Assembly: GCA_003615045.1 (NCBI GenBank)
Contig: ML014211.1
Location: forward strand, 1-64,000
Reading direction: 5' to 3'
Source of the DNA: Caulochytrium protostelioides
Lineage: Eukaryota > Chytridiomycota > Caulochytriomycetes > Caulochytriales > Caulochytriaceae
DNA length: 64,000 nt
Program-made: the position numbers and the translations under genes
The notes under the pieces: model-generated
The model's database searches: none
Told to the model about the DNA's origin: nothing
The model's input: the letters and a program-made list of their open reading frames with translations, nothing else
Shown here: positions 40,338-51,208 of the stretch, piece after piece
Numbering within the stretch: position 1 is the stretch's first letter
How the letters are laid out: each line of letters starts with the position of its first letter

Positions 40338-40499
40338 TCCCACCGATCATGTGAATCTTCATATTTATATATATACGCGGACTGAATGAGGGCAGATGCC
40401 ACACGGTAAGCGCAAGCTTCAAGTCTCCCAGCGATCTCGTCCACGACCTTCGCGTCGAGTCCCATCATCGAGCGTGTGGCGCGGAAGACCTGCGGAAGG
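40338..40499 (-). other. Convergent spacer holding a duplicated exon-like piece of the next gene
   Basis: The minus strand at about 40418-40497 reads QVFRATRSMMGLDAKVVDE, a diverged copy of QVFRATRSETVLDAKAMYE encoded near 41000-41085 inside the neighbouring gene. It starts right behind that gene's stop codon, directly after a CCTTCCGCAG that could act as a splice acceptor. It may be an alternative last exon or a dead tandem duplicate. Confidence 0.55.
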
Positions 40500-43319
40500 C
40501 TAGGGATGGCCGGGCACGGGCCATGTCTGACCCGGACGCGGGGTCAAGCGGTCCGTCACGTCATCGGAACGGCGGTCGTGCAGCTGGCGTAGCGAGTCGA
40601 CATCGGAGGTGCTCGCGCTCAGACTCATCCGCGGCGGCAATGGTCCCGGGCTCGGGCCGGAGCTCGGGCTGGGCGCTGGCGGCACTTCCGACCGGGACGC
40701 GCGGCGCCCGAGCCCGAGGAAGCGTGAGCGGCGGCTTTCGCCGGCATGGCGGCCCGTCGGTGAGGGGCTTTCGTCGCCGGCGGCGGCGGCGGCAGGCGCC
40801 GCGAGCGAGTTCGTCGACGCGGCGGGCGACGCCAAGAGCCGCGGCGAGCCCGGGCCGGACCGGGCGGCGGCGGCGGTGGCGGCAGTGGCGGCAAGGGCGG
40901 CGGCGGCCGTGGCCGCGGTATCGAAGCTGCCGCGCTTGCGCGTCAGTCGGCTGCGGAACGAGCCGCTCTTCGTGGGCACGGGCACGTTGTGGCCGACGTC
41001 GTCGGGCCCGAGTTCGAGCTTCTTGGCGGTCTCGTACATGGCCTTGGCGTCGAGCACCGTCTCGGAGCGTGTCGCGCGGAAGACCTGCGACGCGTCGGCG
41101 AGCGCGTGGACAGTGCTGTGGCCGATAAACGCGAATCCGGCCTGGGTGCCGAGCCGCGCGCAGACGACGGTGCCCACGGCGGCATAGGTGGGGATCGCCG
41201 CCTGCAGCGTCCCGACAAACCGCGAGGTGACCCACCCGAGGGGCTTAGATGCATTCAGCGCCGCGTTGGCTTCCGGCGTGTCGACGACGAACTTAGTGAA
41301 GTCATACACGAAGCTGGACAGCGCTTTGCTGATGTCGACAAAGGCCGCGCGGTCGGCCATCCACGCACGCGCGATGGGCACGCGGAAGTAATTCATCAGC
41401 GCGATCGAGTTCTGAATTCCGCGGTTGTACGTCCGCCGCCCTTCCCACGTGGCCATGTCCTTGTTAAACGCCGCGGCGAGACGGTGGGCCTCCGTGACCA
41501 TCGACACCACGGCGCGCTCGACGGTATCCGGATGGATGCGTTTCAGCCGCCGATACAGCAGCACCTGCTGCTGCACCAGCGTCTCCACAACACTCCGCGC
41601 GAGCGGCACCGCGTCCTCGGCCAGGAACTGGACCAGCGTGCGCCACGTCGTGGTGGGGTAGAGCGTGTCGAAAAAGAAGCGGAACCAGACGGCGACGGCG
41701 CTCGATTCGGCGGCCGCGAGGTCGAATCCGGACTCGAACGAGGCCCGCTGCGACGCATCGCGGCCGTGCGTGTCGCTCGGCGTCACGACGATCTGCGGCG
41801 CCGACGCCGACTCGCTGTCGCGCGGCGACGAGGCGTACGTCGCCGTCCCTGTCGCCGCCGTCGACACCGTCACTGCCGACACTGCCGACAGCGGCGGCTG
41901 GAAGGGGTCGAAGGGCGTTTCGGCAGGCCGCGGCGGCGTCGGCGGCGGCACCAGCACCGTCGGCGAGTCCCGCGAGGGGCGTCGTAGGGGCGGCGTCGGC
42001 GGCGGCATGGCCGCCGGGATCGCCGGGCTGCCCGGGATGATCAGCTCGATCTCCTCGAGGTCATCGGGCTCGTGCGCCGCGTCTGCGGCGGTCTCACCGG
42101 GCAGCGGCCCCTCGCCTTCCCGCGGCGACGATGGTCGGGATCCCCGCTGCTGGCGAATGGCCTCGGCCGCCGGCAGCACCACATACTGAGCGATGTACCG
42201 GTCGAGCGCGCTGAGATCGACGTCGCGGAAAGGCGCAACGTAGTGCGAGGGGTCCGCGACGACGGCACAGACGTGCTGCGCCACGACGGGCGCGACCACG
42301 GGGCCCACGATGGCCATGTTGGCGTGGAACGCCGGGTCGTTGAGCAATGCGACCATCGTGGTGGTCATTTTTTCACGCGCGAGCCCCCACCCATTCACCT
42401 GCGCGGTCTCGGTATGCGCGGTCACCGTGTGCGCGGTCGCCGTATGCGCGGTCGCCGTATGTGCCTTCTCAGCATGTGCCATCCCAGCTTGCGAAGTATC
42501 AGCCTGCGAAGTATCGGCTTGCGACGTATCAGCTTGCGACGTATCAGCCTGCGACGTGTCAGCCTGCGACGTATCAGCGGTGCCGGTGGCGTCCGCACGC
42601 TCATGCGCGATGGTTTGTAACAGCTTGGCGAGCGGCGTGATCTGGGCGTTCAGGTACGCGGCGACGGCGTCCGGATCGAGGTCGGCGACGGCGGCACGGA
42701 ACGGCGCCGGATCGGCCCGCGCCGACGCCACGAGCAGCGCGAGCGTCTCCGTGGCCGTGGGCGCGACGCACGTGACCACGAACTTCATGCCCAGCGGACT
42801 CAGTAGGAAGCGCCGCGCGCCGCGCGCCACGAGATGCTGGAGCGCACGCCACGGCGTCCATGCCGCCGCGGCGTCCACGGCGTCCACGGGGTCTGCAGCG
42901 ACCACCGGGTTATCGATCGCGTCGATGAAGGCCGGCGCGACCCCGGACGGTGCTCCCCGCGGCGGCGGCGGCGGCCGCGGGCGGCCGCCGCGCGGCATGC
43001 TCATGAAGGTGCCTGGCATCGTCTCGTCCGGAAAGGCCGCCGGCGGCGGAGGCCGCGACGGCGGCGATGGCGGCGGCGGTGACGCCGGCGACGGCGATAG
43101 CGATGGCATGGTGGGGGTGGCGAGGAGGCGCTTGATCGCCGCAGATCCTGGCAACGGCGGGGTCAGAAGGCGGCCGGCGTCGTGGTATCGGACGGGGGCC
43201 TCCGTGACGCGGAGGCAAGCCGTCGTCGACGGCGGGAGGACCCGTCCCTTCTGTTGTTCCTGTGATACTTGATGCTCTGGTATGGTCGCGCTAGGTGCGG
43301 TATCATCGTGGCTGACCAT
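40500..43319 (-). CDS. Unknown 939-residue protein with DTSQA repeats
   Basis: I do not recognise a family. The N-terminal 130 residues are Pro/Ser-rich. Two helical regions follow: about 150-240 (WRALQHLVARGARRFLLSP) and about 300-400 (REKMTTTMVALLNDPAFHAN). Between them is a repeat region with six tandem DTSQA units and then several TAHT-like units (about 248-300). The best-ordered part is about 545-790 (WFRFFFDTLYPTTTWRTLVQ, RRLKRIHPDTVERAVVSMV, NRGIQNSIALMNYFRVPIAR), rich in aromatic and amphipathic helices, with a hydrophobic stretch near AAIPTYAAVGTVVCARL. The C-terminus is low-complexity and basic/Ser-rich (RSRLTRKRGSF). Codon use is strongly G/C-ending throughout, so it is very probably real. 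The start at 43317-43319 is the first ATG of the frame; a later one may be used. Confidence 0.75.
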   Translation of the reverse strand: MVSHDDTAPSATIPEHQVSQEQQKGRVLPPSTTACLRVTEAPVRYHDAGRLLTPPLPGSAAIKRLLATPTMPSLSPSPASPPPPSPPSRPPPPAAFPDETMPGTFMSMPRGGRPRPPPPPRGAPSGVAPAFIDAIDNPVVAADPVDAVDAAAAWTPWRALQHLVARGARRFLLSPLGMKFVVTCVAPTATETLALLVASARADPAPFRAAVADLDPDAVAAYLNAQITPLAKLLQTIAHERADATGTADTSQADTSQADTSQADTSQADTSQADTSQAGMAHAEKAHTATAHTATAHTVTAHTETAQVNGWGLAREKMTTTMVALLNDPAFHANMAIVGPVVAPVVAQHVCAVVADPSHYVAPFRDVDLSALDRYIAQYVVLPAAEAIRQQRGSRPSSPREGEGPLPGETAADAAHEPDDLEEIELIIPGSPAIPAAMPPPTPPLRRPSRDSPTVLVPPPTPPRPAETPFDPFQPPLSAVSAVTVSTAATGTATYASSPRDSESASAPQIVVTPSDTHGRDASQRASFESGFDLAAAESSAVAVWFRFFFDTLYPTTTWRTLVQFLAEDAVPLARSVVETLVQQQVLLYRRLKRIHPDTVERAVVSMVTEAHRLAAAFNKDMATWEGRRTYNRGIQNSIALMNYFRVPIARAWMADRAAFVDISKALSSFVYDFTKFVVDTPEANAALNASKPLGWVTSRFVGTLQAAIPTYAAVGTVVCARLGTQAGFAFIGHSTVHALADASQVFRATRSETVLDAKAMYETAKKLELGPDDVGHNVPVPTKSGSFRSRLTRKRGSFDTAATAAAALAATAATAAAARSGPGSPRLLASPAASTNSLAAPAAAAAGDESPSPTGRHAGESRRSRFLGLGRRASRSEVPPAPSPSSGPSPGPLPPRMSLSASTSDVDSLRQLHDRRSDDVTDRLTPRPGQTWPVPGHP

Positions 43320-43729
43320 GGCCTCCTATCGGATCGACGCGCTTCTGGCATGTGTCACGGGTGGACGAGGCCGTGCGGGGCGGAGTCCGATGGGAGGGTG
43401 ACCGCGCCACCGCCGGATACTCCATCGAAGGGGTCCTTCTTTCCAGCCAGACGCGGCGGTGCCGCCGCCCCTCATGCCGGCGGTCGCCACCCCCTGCTTG
43501 GGTGGATGGCGACCGCGAACGTGCCAGAGCCGCAGCAGCAACAGCAGCAACAGCAGCAGCAGCAGCAGCAGCGGCGGCTAATCCACCCCAGTTCTCATTC
43601 ATGCGGTGCTCTCGAACCGTGCCATCGTTCATGCGATGCATTCAGACCCGTAATTACAAAGAAAAAGCCGTCACCATCCGTTGGACTTGTCCGAGAGGGC
43701 GACGCGCCTCGTTCAGGCGCGGCGCCGCC
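43320..43729. other. Intergenic between the unknown gene and the dicarboxylate carrier
   Basis: Holds the upstream region of the 939-residue gene and the 3' end of the carrier. A CAG/CAA run occupies about 43531-43572. No gene seen. Confidence 0.5.
43531..43572. repeat. (CAG)n run with CAA interruptions
   Basis: About fourteen CAG/CAA triplets in a non-coding interval upstream of the 939-residue gene. Confidence 0.85.
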
Positions 43730-44833
43730 CTATCGCGGCATGTTGTAGATCTCCTTGATCTTCTCGAACGCAAGGAATGTCAGAATCGTGTGGGGCCCGA
43801 GGCGGACGAAGGCCGGACCAAAGCCGTGGAAAAGCGCGCGGACGCCCTCGTGGCGCAGGAGCTGCGTGGCCGTAGCGACGACGCCCATCTGCCCGCCGCC
43901 GCCGCCGCCGCGGTGCGACGACATCATCCGCGTCTTGAGGACATCGAACGGCGAGCACACGAGTGTCGCGATTAGGCCGGCGATCAGGCTCGCCGAGAAG
44001 TGCGTGGCGATCGTGTCGCCCATCGCGAACGTCGTCACGAGCCGCTGCTTGATCGAGTCATACGTGGCAATCTGGCTCGCGGTCATGAGGGCGCCGCGCG
44101 TCACGTTGGGCCCAAGCCCCGAGAACAGGGCCCGGGGGCCTTCGGTGCGCGCAATCACCACCAGCCCGTGGAACGCGTTGCGGTAGTTGCGCCGCTCGGC
44201 GGGCGGCAGCTTGCCGTCGTTCTGCATGCGGACATTCGTCAGATCCGCCGGCGTGCCCACCAGCCCGCCTGCGATCCCCGCCAGCGTCGCCGCGGCGACC
44301 TGCGTCGTGAACGGTAGCTGGCCCGCCGCCGCCGCCGCCGCGCCCGTCGTGCCGCGGCACGCCTCCCGCTGCTGCGCCACCGCCAGCGTCTTGAGCTGCT
44401 CATACACGCCGAACCGCGTCGTCGAGTAAGTGATCTGCCGCAGCAGCGACGCCGACAGGCCCGAGTAGAACGAGAGCACCCCTTCCGTCACGAGCATCTG
44501 GCGGATCGTGGCGCCGAGTCCTGCGGCGGGTGCCGGCCGCGGCAGGGTTGCCGTGGCGGCCATACCGGATCGGAGGGCGGACGCCGCGGACGCCGGCGAC
44601 GCCGCGGACGACGGCGACGCCGCGGCGTTCGAGGGCGTCGTCGAGCAGGTCTGCAGTCGGACTTTGAGCGTGTCCAGCGGATGGGTGCACGCGGCGGCGG
44701 CACACGAGGCCGCGCCCCCGAACCACCACTGGGTGACGGGAGCGGGTGGCTTGGCCGGCGTTTTGACCGGCGCCGGCGCCGGCGCCGGCGCCGGCGATGC
44801 CGACAGCGCTGGTGGCGAGGGTGATGGTGGCAT
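43730..44833 (-). CDS. DIC1: Mitochondrial dicarboxylate carrier (SLC25A10/Dic1 type)
   Basis: An inner-membrane carrier exchanging malate or succinate for phosphate, feeding the TCA cycle and gluconeogenesis. It is 367 residues with three tandem carrier repeats. The signature P-x-D-x-x-x-x-R motifs are HPLDTLKVRL, TPADLTNVRM and SPFDVLKTRM. Subfamily-specific text matches Dic1 closely: YSGLSASLLRQITYSTTRFG, GGLVGTPADLTNVRMQND, KLPPAERRNYRNAFHGL, RGALMTASQIATYD and RLGPHTILTFLAFE. The N-terminal Pro/Ala extension (about 35 residues) and an Ala/Ser-rich loop in the first matrix segment are additions. The ATG at 44831-44833 gives a continuous single exon. Confidence 0.94.
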   Translation of the reverse strand: MPPSPSPPALSASPAPAPAPAPVKTPAKPPAPVTQWWFGGAASCAAAACTHPLDTLKVRLQTCSTTPSNAAASPSSAASPASAASALRSGMAATATLPRPAPAAGLGATIRQMLVTEGVLSFYSGLSASLLRQITYSTTRFGVYEQLKTLAVAQQREACRGTTGAAAAAAGQLPFTTQVAAATLAGIAGGLVGTPADLTNVRMQNDGKLPPAERRNYRNAFHGLVVIARTEGPRALFSGLGPNVTRGALMTASQIATYDSIKQRLVTTFAMGDTIATHFSASLIAGLIATLVCSPFDVLKTRMMSSHRGGGGGGQMGVVATATQLLRHEGVRALFHGFGPAFVRLGPHTILTFLAFEKIKEIYNMPR

Positions 44834-45394
44834 GATCAGGGTAGAGCGTGGTACAGAACAAGGGGATCGCGAACGGCGGCCGAGGCTTACCGATGGGCTT
44901 CAAAGCGCGCCGCGGCAGCGTCAGGATCCTCGCGCAGGGAACATGTGCGCGCATCGCTCGATCCGTCTCATCGCGCTGTACGTCGTAGCCAAGGTCTGAT
45001 GATATCATCAACGGCCTTTGCTGTGGTTGTCGTGATGGCCGCCGCCCCAGCGCTCGCCATGGCTATGGCGATGGGCGGCGGCGGCGGCGGCGGCGGCGGA
45101 GACATGACCTCATGGCTGTCCGTTATGGTCCAAAGGCCGCGGCGCCGTCACGGCCACGGGGGTCTGCCGCCTGGCGGGAGCGACGGCGGGCGGCGGACTT
45201 AGTCCTCGTGCGAGCGCGGAGCGCCCATCGTCGGGGACGAGCGGGCGGCGGCGGGTCGGAGCTGCGGTGGGGTCGCGTTCAGCGCGTTCAGCTGCGCCAC
45301 ACCACCGGCAGAAAACGAACCCCCACCCTCATGCCAAGCCCGACCGCCGTGGCGGCGCCCGCGGATCACTGCGCCGTCACGCCGTCATGGCGAA
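44834..45394. other. Intergenic between DIC1 and FANCD2, with one weak small frame
   Basis: A plus-strand frame at 44999-45202 (67 codons) begins MISSTAFAVVVVMAAAPALA, which looks like a signal peptide, then runs through a Gly tract into basic noise. It could be the first exon of a small secreted protein or chance; no further exon is recognisable. Confidence 0.3.
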
Positions 45395-45411
45395 TCAGCC
45401 CGCCATGATAC

Positions 45412-45444
<33 letters not shown>

Positions 45445-48400
45445 GGTCATGGTCGTCGTCGTCGGCATCGTCGGCATCGTCGTCGGAGGCGTCACCAATG
45501 TCGTCGACATCCTGGACCGTAGACCCGTCGCCGCTCTCAGTGCCCGCGTCCGAGTCGTTCACAATGAAATCGTTCAGGGAGCCCGGGGTCTCGTCCATCC
45601 TAGTCTCGTCGTCGTCATCATCATCATCCTCGGAAGCGTCGGCGATGGTGTCCAGAAATCGGTGAACGCCGCGCGGCGCGCGCCGCGATGCGCCTCTTGA
45701 CCGGCGCTTGGACGACGCGGACGATGCGGCCACGGCGACGCCGCGACGCGCTGACGGCGCTTGACGGGCCGAGGCCGCCAGCAGATCCGACGCGAGGTCC
45801 GTCGTCCCCGCGTCCTCATCATCCATCGCGGGGTCGCTGTGGCCGTCGTCATCGCCCTCATGCTGACGGCCGCCCAGAAGGTCCTCATCCGCCTCGTGCG
45901 CTTCTTGCGCGCTGTCGTCGTCAGAGCCCGTCTGCGAGATGATGTAGCGCGACCGAGTCCGCGACGCCGCTGCCGGCGTGCGCGGCCGCCGCAAGGACGG
46001 ACGGCGTCGCGCGGGGGCGACGTCGGCGGCGGCCTCGGGCGCTGCCTCGCCATCGTCGTCCTCGCTCAGCGCGAGATCAATCACCGTGGGTTCGCCGCCA
46101 TGAGCCGTGTCGGGCTCGTTCTCGTCCTCATCATCGACGTCGGCCGACGGCTCGCGCAGCATCGCCGCTACCGACGGCTTCGGCGGGCTCGGCGAAACGC
46201 GGACCGCCGCCGCATCGTCAATCGCGCGCAGGGGCGCTTTGCCCTTGCGTGCGCGTCGCCGCGCGGCGGCGGCGCCGGCGGCCGCCGTGACCTTCTTGCG
46301 GGACGGCTCGGCCGACGGGTCATCGGTGTCGGTCTGCACGGCCCCGTCCGCCATGGGTCGGGCGGCAGCGATCACGTCGGCGGCTCCCGCGTCGGCGGCC
46401 GGACGGCGGGACCGCTTCCGCTTGCTCCGTGCAGGCGCAGGCGCTTCTGCCACGTCCGCGTCCGCGTCCGCATCGGCATCCATGTCTGCATGCGCGGCCA
46501 CTTCGTCAGGACTCGGAGCGGTATCGCTGTCGGGGTCGAGCTGGCTGTCGACATGCTCGCCGCGAAGGTTGCGGTGGCGCAGCGGCCGGATCGAGACGGC
46601 GCGACTCTGCCCGAGCTGGTGGAGCATGTCCTTGACGTGCCCGACAAAGACGCCATACTGCGACCGGAGCAGGGGGATCAGTCGCCGGATCCGCGGGAGC
46701 TTGACGAACTGCCGCTCTTCGCACAGCGCGAGCAGTAGCCGCGCGCCCTTCTGGAGGGGCGTGAAGCGGCGTCCGATGCTCGACGGGAACTGCAGAAGGT
46801 ACTCGGCGATCAGTGGCAGCATCTGCTGGATCGCACCTCGCAGGAACTTGATGCCATACGACAGACTCAGGAACGCCAGATCGGACGAGGGCTGGTGGCA
46901 AATGAGTTTCACGAGCTCGTAGTAGGTAGCCGTCTGGTAGCGGATGCATTTGAGCACCGGGTGCGTATGGCCCTGCGTGACGGCAATGTCGCCCGCATCC
47001 GCCTCGAACGCGTCGAGCGCGGCGGCGTGCTGCCGCAACCGCACCACCGACGCCACGAGCTGCTCGAAGCAGACACGGTAAAAGACGGGAAACGTCGCGG
47101 GCGTCAAGTAGCGTGATGCCGAGGCGTCGCCGCGCTCGGCGAAGGGACGCAGCGCGGTCGTGAGATACGTATGGACCAGGGCAACCGGGTTGGGGTGCAG
47201 TCCGATGTGCAGCTGCAGCAGGTCCCGCAGCTGAACGGGCGTGAGGGTGACGTCGGGTGTCGGGTCGCCGTCGCCGGCGCTGTCGCGGGCGAGCACGCGG
47301 CCAGCCGCGCGGCTCACGCAGAGCTTCTCGCTGGTGTCCGGCGATGCCGCGAGGCGCAGCCACGCCTGGAGGATCGCTACCAGCGCCGCGGCGAGCGACG
47401 GATCCCGGGTCTCCTCGACGAGGTGCGCCACGTACTGCATCGCGTTGCGGCGCAGCGGCGGCAGCGCCGCCGCAACGGCGTCCGCATCGTCGGCCGCAGG
47501 GTCGCGGGTGCGGCGGGGCGGCGATGCGGAGTCCGCCGTCGCCTCGGCCCAGGGCCGTGTCCATGCTAGCTGCAAGGACGCCTGGGCGGCGTCGTGCCAG
47601 CCGCCCCACGTCATGACGCTCGTCACGATCTGCAGCAGATCGCGCACAACGCGGAAGCGTGGCGTCGCCTCGCACGCCGAACCGGCCGGCAGCGACGGCA
47701 GCAGCTGGTCCAAGCACGCGATGAAGGCCGGGAGGTGCGGACACAAACGCTCCACGACGGTGGTCGCATCCTCATCGGCCGCCATCCACGTATACCAGGA
47801 TCCGGTCGGGGTGTCGCGGCGCACCGCTGCCGATGCGGGGCCCCGCGAACGAGCGCTGGGGCCGCCCAACGAGCTCGGCAGCGGCGATGCCGGCGCCGTC
47901 GCAGAGGCGGCGGCCGAGAGCCGCGGCGAGGCGGCCGCCCCCGCGCCCACCGTCGGTGGCGGCGACGCGGCGGCGGCATGGCGTGCCGAGGCCGCGAGCC
48001 GCGTCGCACACGTCTGAGCCACGCTGTCCAGCAGAAACTGCAGCGCCTCCCACATGTCGGGCGTCAGGTCGTCCGTGCCGACGGCGGGCATGAGCACCAG
48101 CGTCGTCAGGCTGAGCGGCACGACGGAGGTCGCCACGTGGTGCCACCGCGATCCCCCCGCCGTGGCGCGGCGCTGTCCGGCGCTCCGGGGCGCGCGGCTG
48201 CTGGACCCGCGGCCGGCTGCGGCGCCGGCGCCGGCGGCGGTCTTGACGCCCAGAAGCTGTGCGAGCCGCGTCTGCTCGGTCTGGGCGGCTTCCAGGTGCG
48301 CGAAGGGCCGCCATGCCGTGAGCGGCATGAGGCGCTGCAACACGCATGTTTGCGCGCACAGCGTCTGCAGCCGCGCCGCGAGGTCGGCGCGGATCTCAGG

Positions 48401-51208
48401 CGCTAGGACGGCTGCCGTCACGGCTGTCGGTCCCGACGCTGCCGTCGCTGCCGTCGCTGCCGCCGTGTAGACGTTCAGACAGACCCGTAGCCAGTTCATA
48501 TGCGCGAAAAGACTCGTGCAGACCGCGTCCTGCGCGTCGACACTCAGGTCCATGAACCGGGCCGGCGTGACGAGGTCGGGCGGGTAAAGCACGACGCCGT
48601 ATTGGAGAATGGCATCGATCTGGCGGAGTGAGCCGTCGAGGTGGGAAAAGCACGCTTGCCACAGGGCGAACGTCGGCGCGAGCAGGTCGGCGAACGACCG
48701 GTGGCGCGCCACAGCGGCAAGGGGATCCTCCTCATCACGCTCGCCGGTGGACGCCCGCGGCGCATGATACCGCAAGACGGTTGGCAGGATACTGATGACG
48801 GGCGCATCCTGTGAAGGGCTAAGCGCATCCCGAAGATGGAACCCGCCGAGCTCGTTGCCCGGAGGGACGTCCAAGCACGCGAGCGCGTCAGGCGCCGTTA
48901 ACACCGCAGCGTCGTCAATGAAGTGGTGGTCCATCAGCGGATTGGGCAGCTGCTCCGCAATGTAGTAGACAAATGCGCGGTGCAGCTGCGGGATCATGAG
49001 GTAGGTCTCGCGGATCAGAATCAGGAGCGCGACGCCGCGGCGCTGAGCGGCGTTCAGTAGATGATCAAAGACCTGACGGGCCTGGTCGAGCCATCGGTCG
49101 CGCTGAATCAGATCCGCAAACGTATCCGCTGTTACGGCCACGGAGGGGTCACGGCGGCCGGGGTCGACCGCGGCAAAGGCGCCGACGAGCGCCAGACCGT
49201 TCATGATGCCCTGCTCGATGTGCTCGATACTGAGCTGCATGAGCTGCTTGCGGACGTACATGACCTGGACGCCGAGATGGCCGTCGTCGTCGCCGTCGTA
49301 GCCGTGGCGCGCAATCATAGCCAGCAGTTGGTGCAGCGTACGGGCGTTGTCGGGATGCATCGCAGGCGCATTGTCGAGCAGACTGCGGACAAACAGTGCG
49401 AACCGCGCGAACGCCGCGGGCATCGCGTCAGCGAGCTGCGCCATCGCATCCAGAATCATGGCGCCGTGCCGCGGCGGTTGCGGCGCCATATTCTGCACGA
49501 GCAGCGCCATGATTTCCTGCTGCTCATGCAGATCCAGGTGGCGGAACGCTGAGAGCAGCATCGCGGTCACGGTCGCCATGACGCGTGGCGTCGTGTCCGC
49601 CTTGAGGATCATGTCTTGGACCATCGCAAGGTATCGGGGGAAGTGGCGCTGAACCAACTGGGGCTGTCGCTCAACCAGCAGCGTGAAAGCGGCAGTCGCC
49701 GCGGGCGCCGAGGCCGTCTTGGCCACGTGGAAGACGACTGGGTAGACGCGTTGCGGCATCGTTTCCAGTAGGATGAGCATCACGAGCCAGTCCAAAGAGC
49801 GGACGGGGGGCGCCGCTGCCATCTGCTTCAGCCATTCGATTGCGAGCGGCGTCTTCATGGACAAGCACAGCCGTAGGGTATCGTGGATCAGACCGATTGT
49901 CGACAGCAGACTCGCGGCGGCCGATGCGGAAGCGAGGTGTGAGGCCGAGAGGCTGGGCTCGGTGAGATCCAGGTGCTCGCGGACGGCCGTGATCATGGGC
50001 ACGGCTTGTTCGGGGGAAGCCGTCTCGAGCAGAAACGTGAGGATCGCCGGCACATCGGCGATATCGGCGGAGCGCATCCGCGGCGCCAGCGTCGACTGCA
50101 GCAGCTCCAGGGTCTCTTCGGAGATCTGGAGCTCGCCCATCGTCGTAAGAATCGACGGCAGGAGCCGCGGACGCCGCTGCAGCAGATCCTGGAGTGACGC
50201 GATGACGTTCTTGTGGAAGCCGTCATCGAGCATTTTGGGCAAGCTCAGGATGATTTCGCGCTGATAGCCTTCAGGCGCGACGTCGAGCAGCTCAAGCGCT
50301 TTGTGGACAAAATGGGCCGGCTCGATAAGCGCTTCCTGCCACGTGAACTGCCGCAGGATCAGCCGCGGGATGTCGTCCACCAGCGCCGCGTCGCCGTGGC
50401 CGCCGACGCCCATCGCGCGGGACCGCTGCGACGGTTGCTCTTCCAGGTACTCGGGCACCCGCTCGAGCACATAGCTGATCAGCCGTGTCTGGATCGCCGC
50501 CACGCGCAGCAGCACCTTGTAGACGCTTATGAACGCATACGCGCCCGCGGCGCTTGCGTGCGACACACAGGGCGCCAGGGCCATCCGGAACGGCTTGTCC
50601 TCGAACGTAAAGTCCTCGAAGTCACGGACGAACTGCGCGGCCCCGTGCTCGGTCGCACACTGCGTTTCGACCACGCACCGAAGCTTCTCCAGCTGCGCGC
50701 GGCGTCGTCCACCCCCGCCAGCGTAAGCGTCGGGGTCAGCGTCGGCGTCGTTCTCGCGGTCGCCATCAGCAGCCGCCGAAGCCGCCAGACCCGACTGCAT
50801 CAAGCAGCGACTAAAGACATTTTGGCCGCACATCGCACCGGCAATCACCTCAGCCCAAGTGTCGGACGCCGCGGCGCCGCCGCTGCCATTGCTGCGACTG
50901 CCGTCGCGGCCATCGCCGCCGTCGCCGCGGGCGTCTGAGGGATCATGCTGGGGCATCTTGCCGAGCATCCACCGTGGTGCATCGACGCACGGCGGTACGG
51001 CGGCGTGGCGACGCGCGGCGTGATGGAGAAGAAAGTGGTTGGCGTCAGTGAGAGCGGGAGCGGTAACGATCAAGGATTTCGCGGCGCCCACCGGATCGCG
51101 GGAGTCTAACGGTGGCGGCGGCCGCTCGCTGATGCGAGTCCTGCGCGCGAGCGTCCGCCAAGGAGCGCCGTCGCCGCGCTCACCGCGATGCAACATCCCC
51201 ATCGACAT
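45395..51208 (-). CDS. FANCD2: Fanconi anaemia group D2 protein homologue
   Basis: The DNA-clamp half of the FANCD2-FANCI complex used in interstrand-crosslink and replication-fork repair. It is a single exon of 1937 residues (human 1451). The alpha-solenoid is well conserved early on: YVLERVPEYLEEQ, DDIPRLILRQFTWQEALI, PEGYQREIILSLPKMLDDGF and LQDLLQRRPRLLPSILTTMG match the human N-terminal half. A second conserved part lies at about 1420-1560 (THPVLKCIRYQTATYYELVK and PLIAEYLLQFPSSIGRRFTP). The C-terminal 380 residues are disordered with basic clusters and an Asp-rich end. At the position of the mono-ubiquitylated human Lys561 the sequence is RKQLMQLSIEHIEQGIMNGL, without lysine (49200-49261). 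Start at 51206-51208; a later ATG is possible because the first 80 residues are unconserved. Confidence 0.92.
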
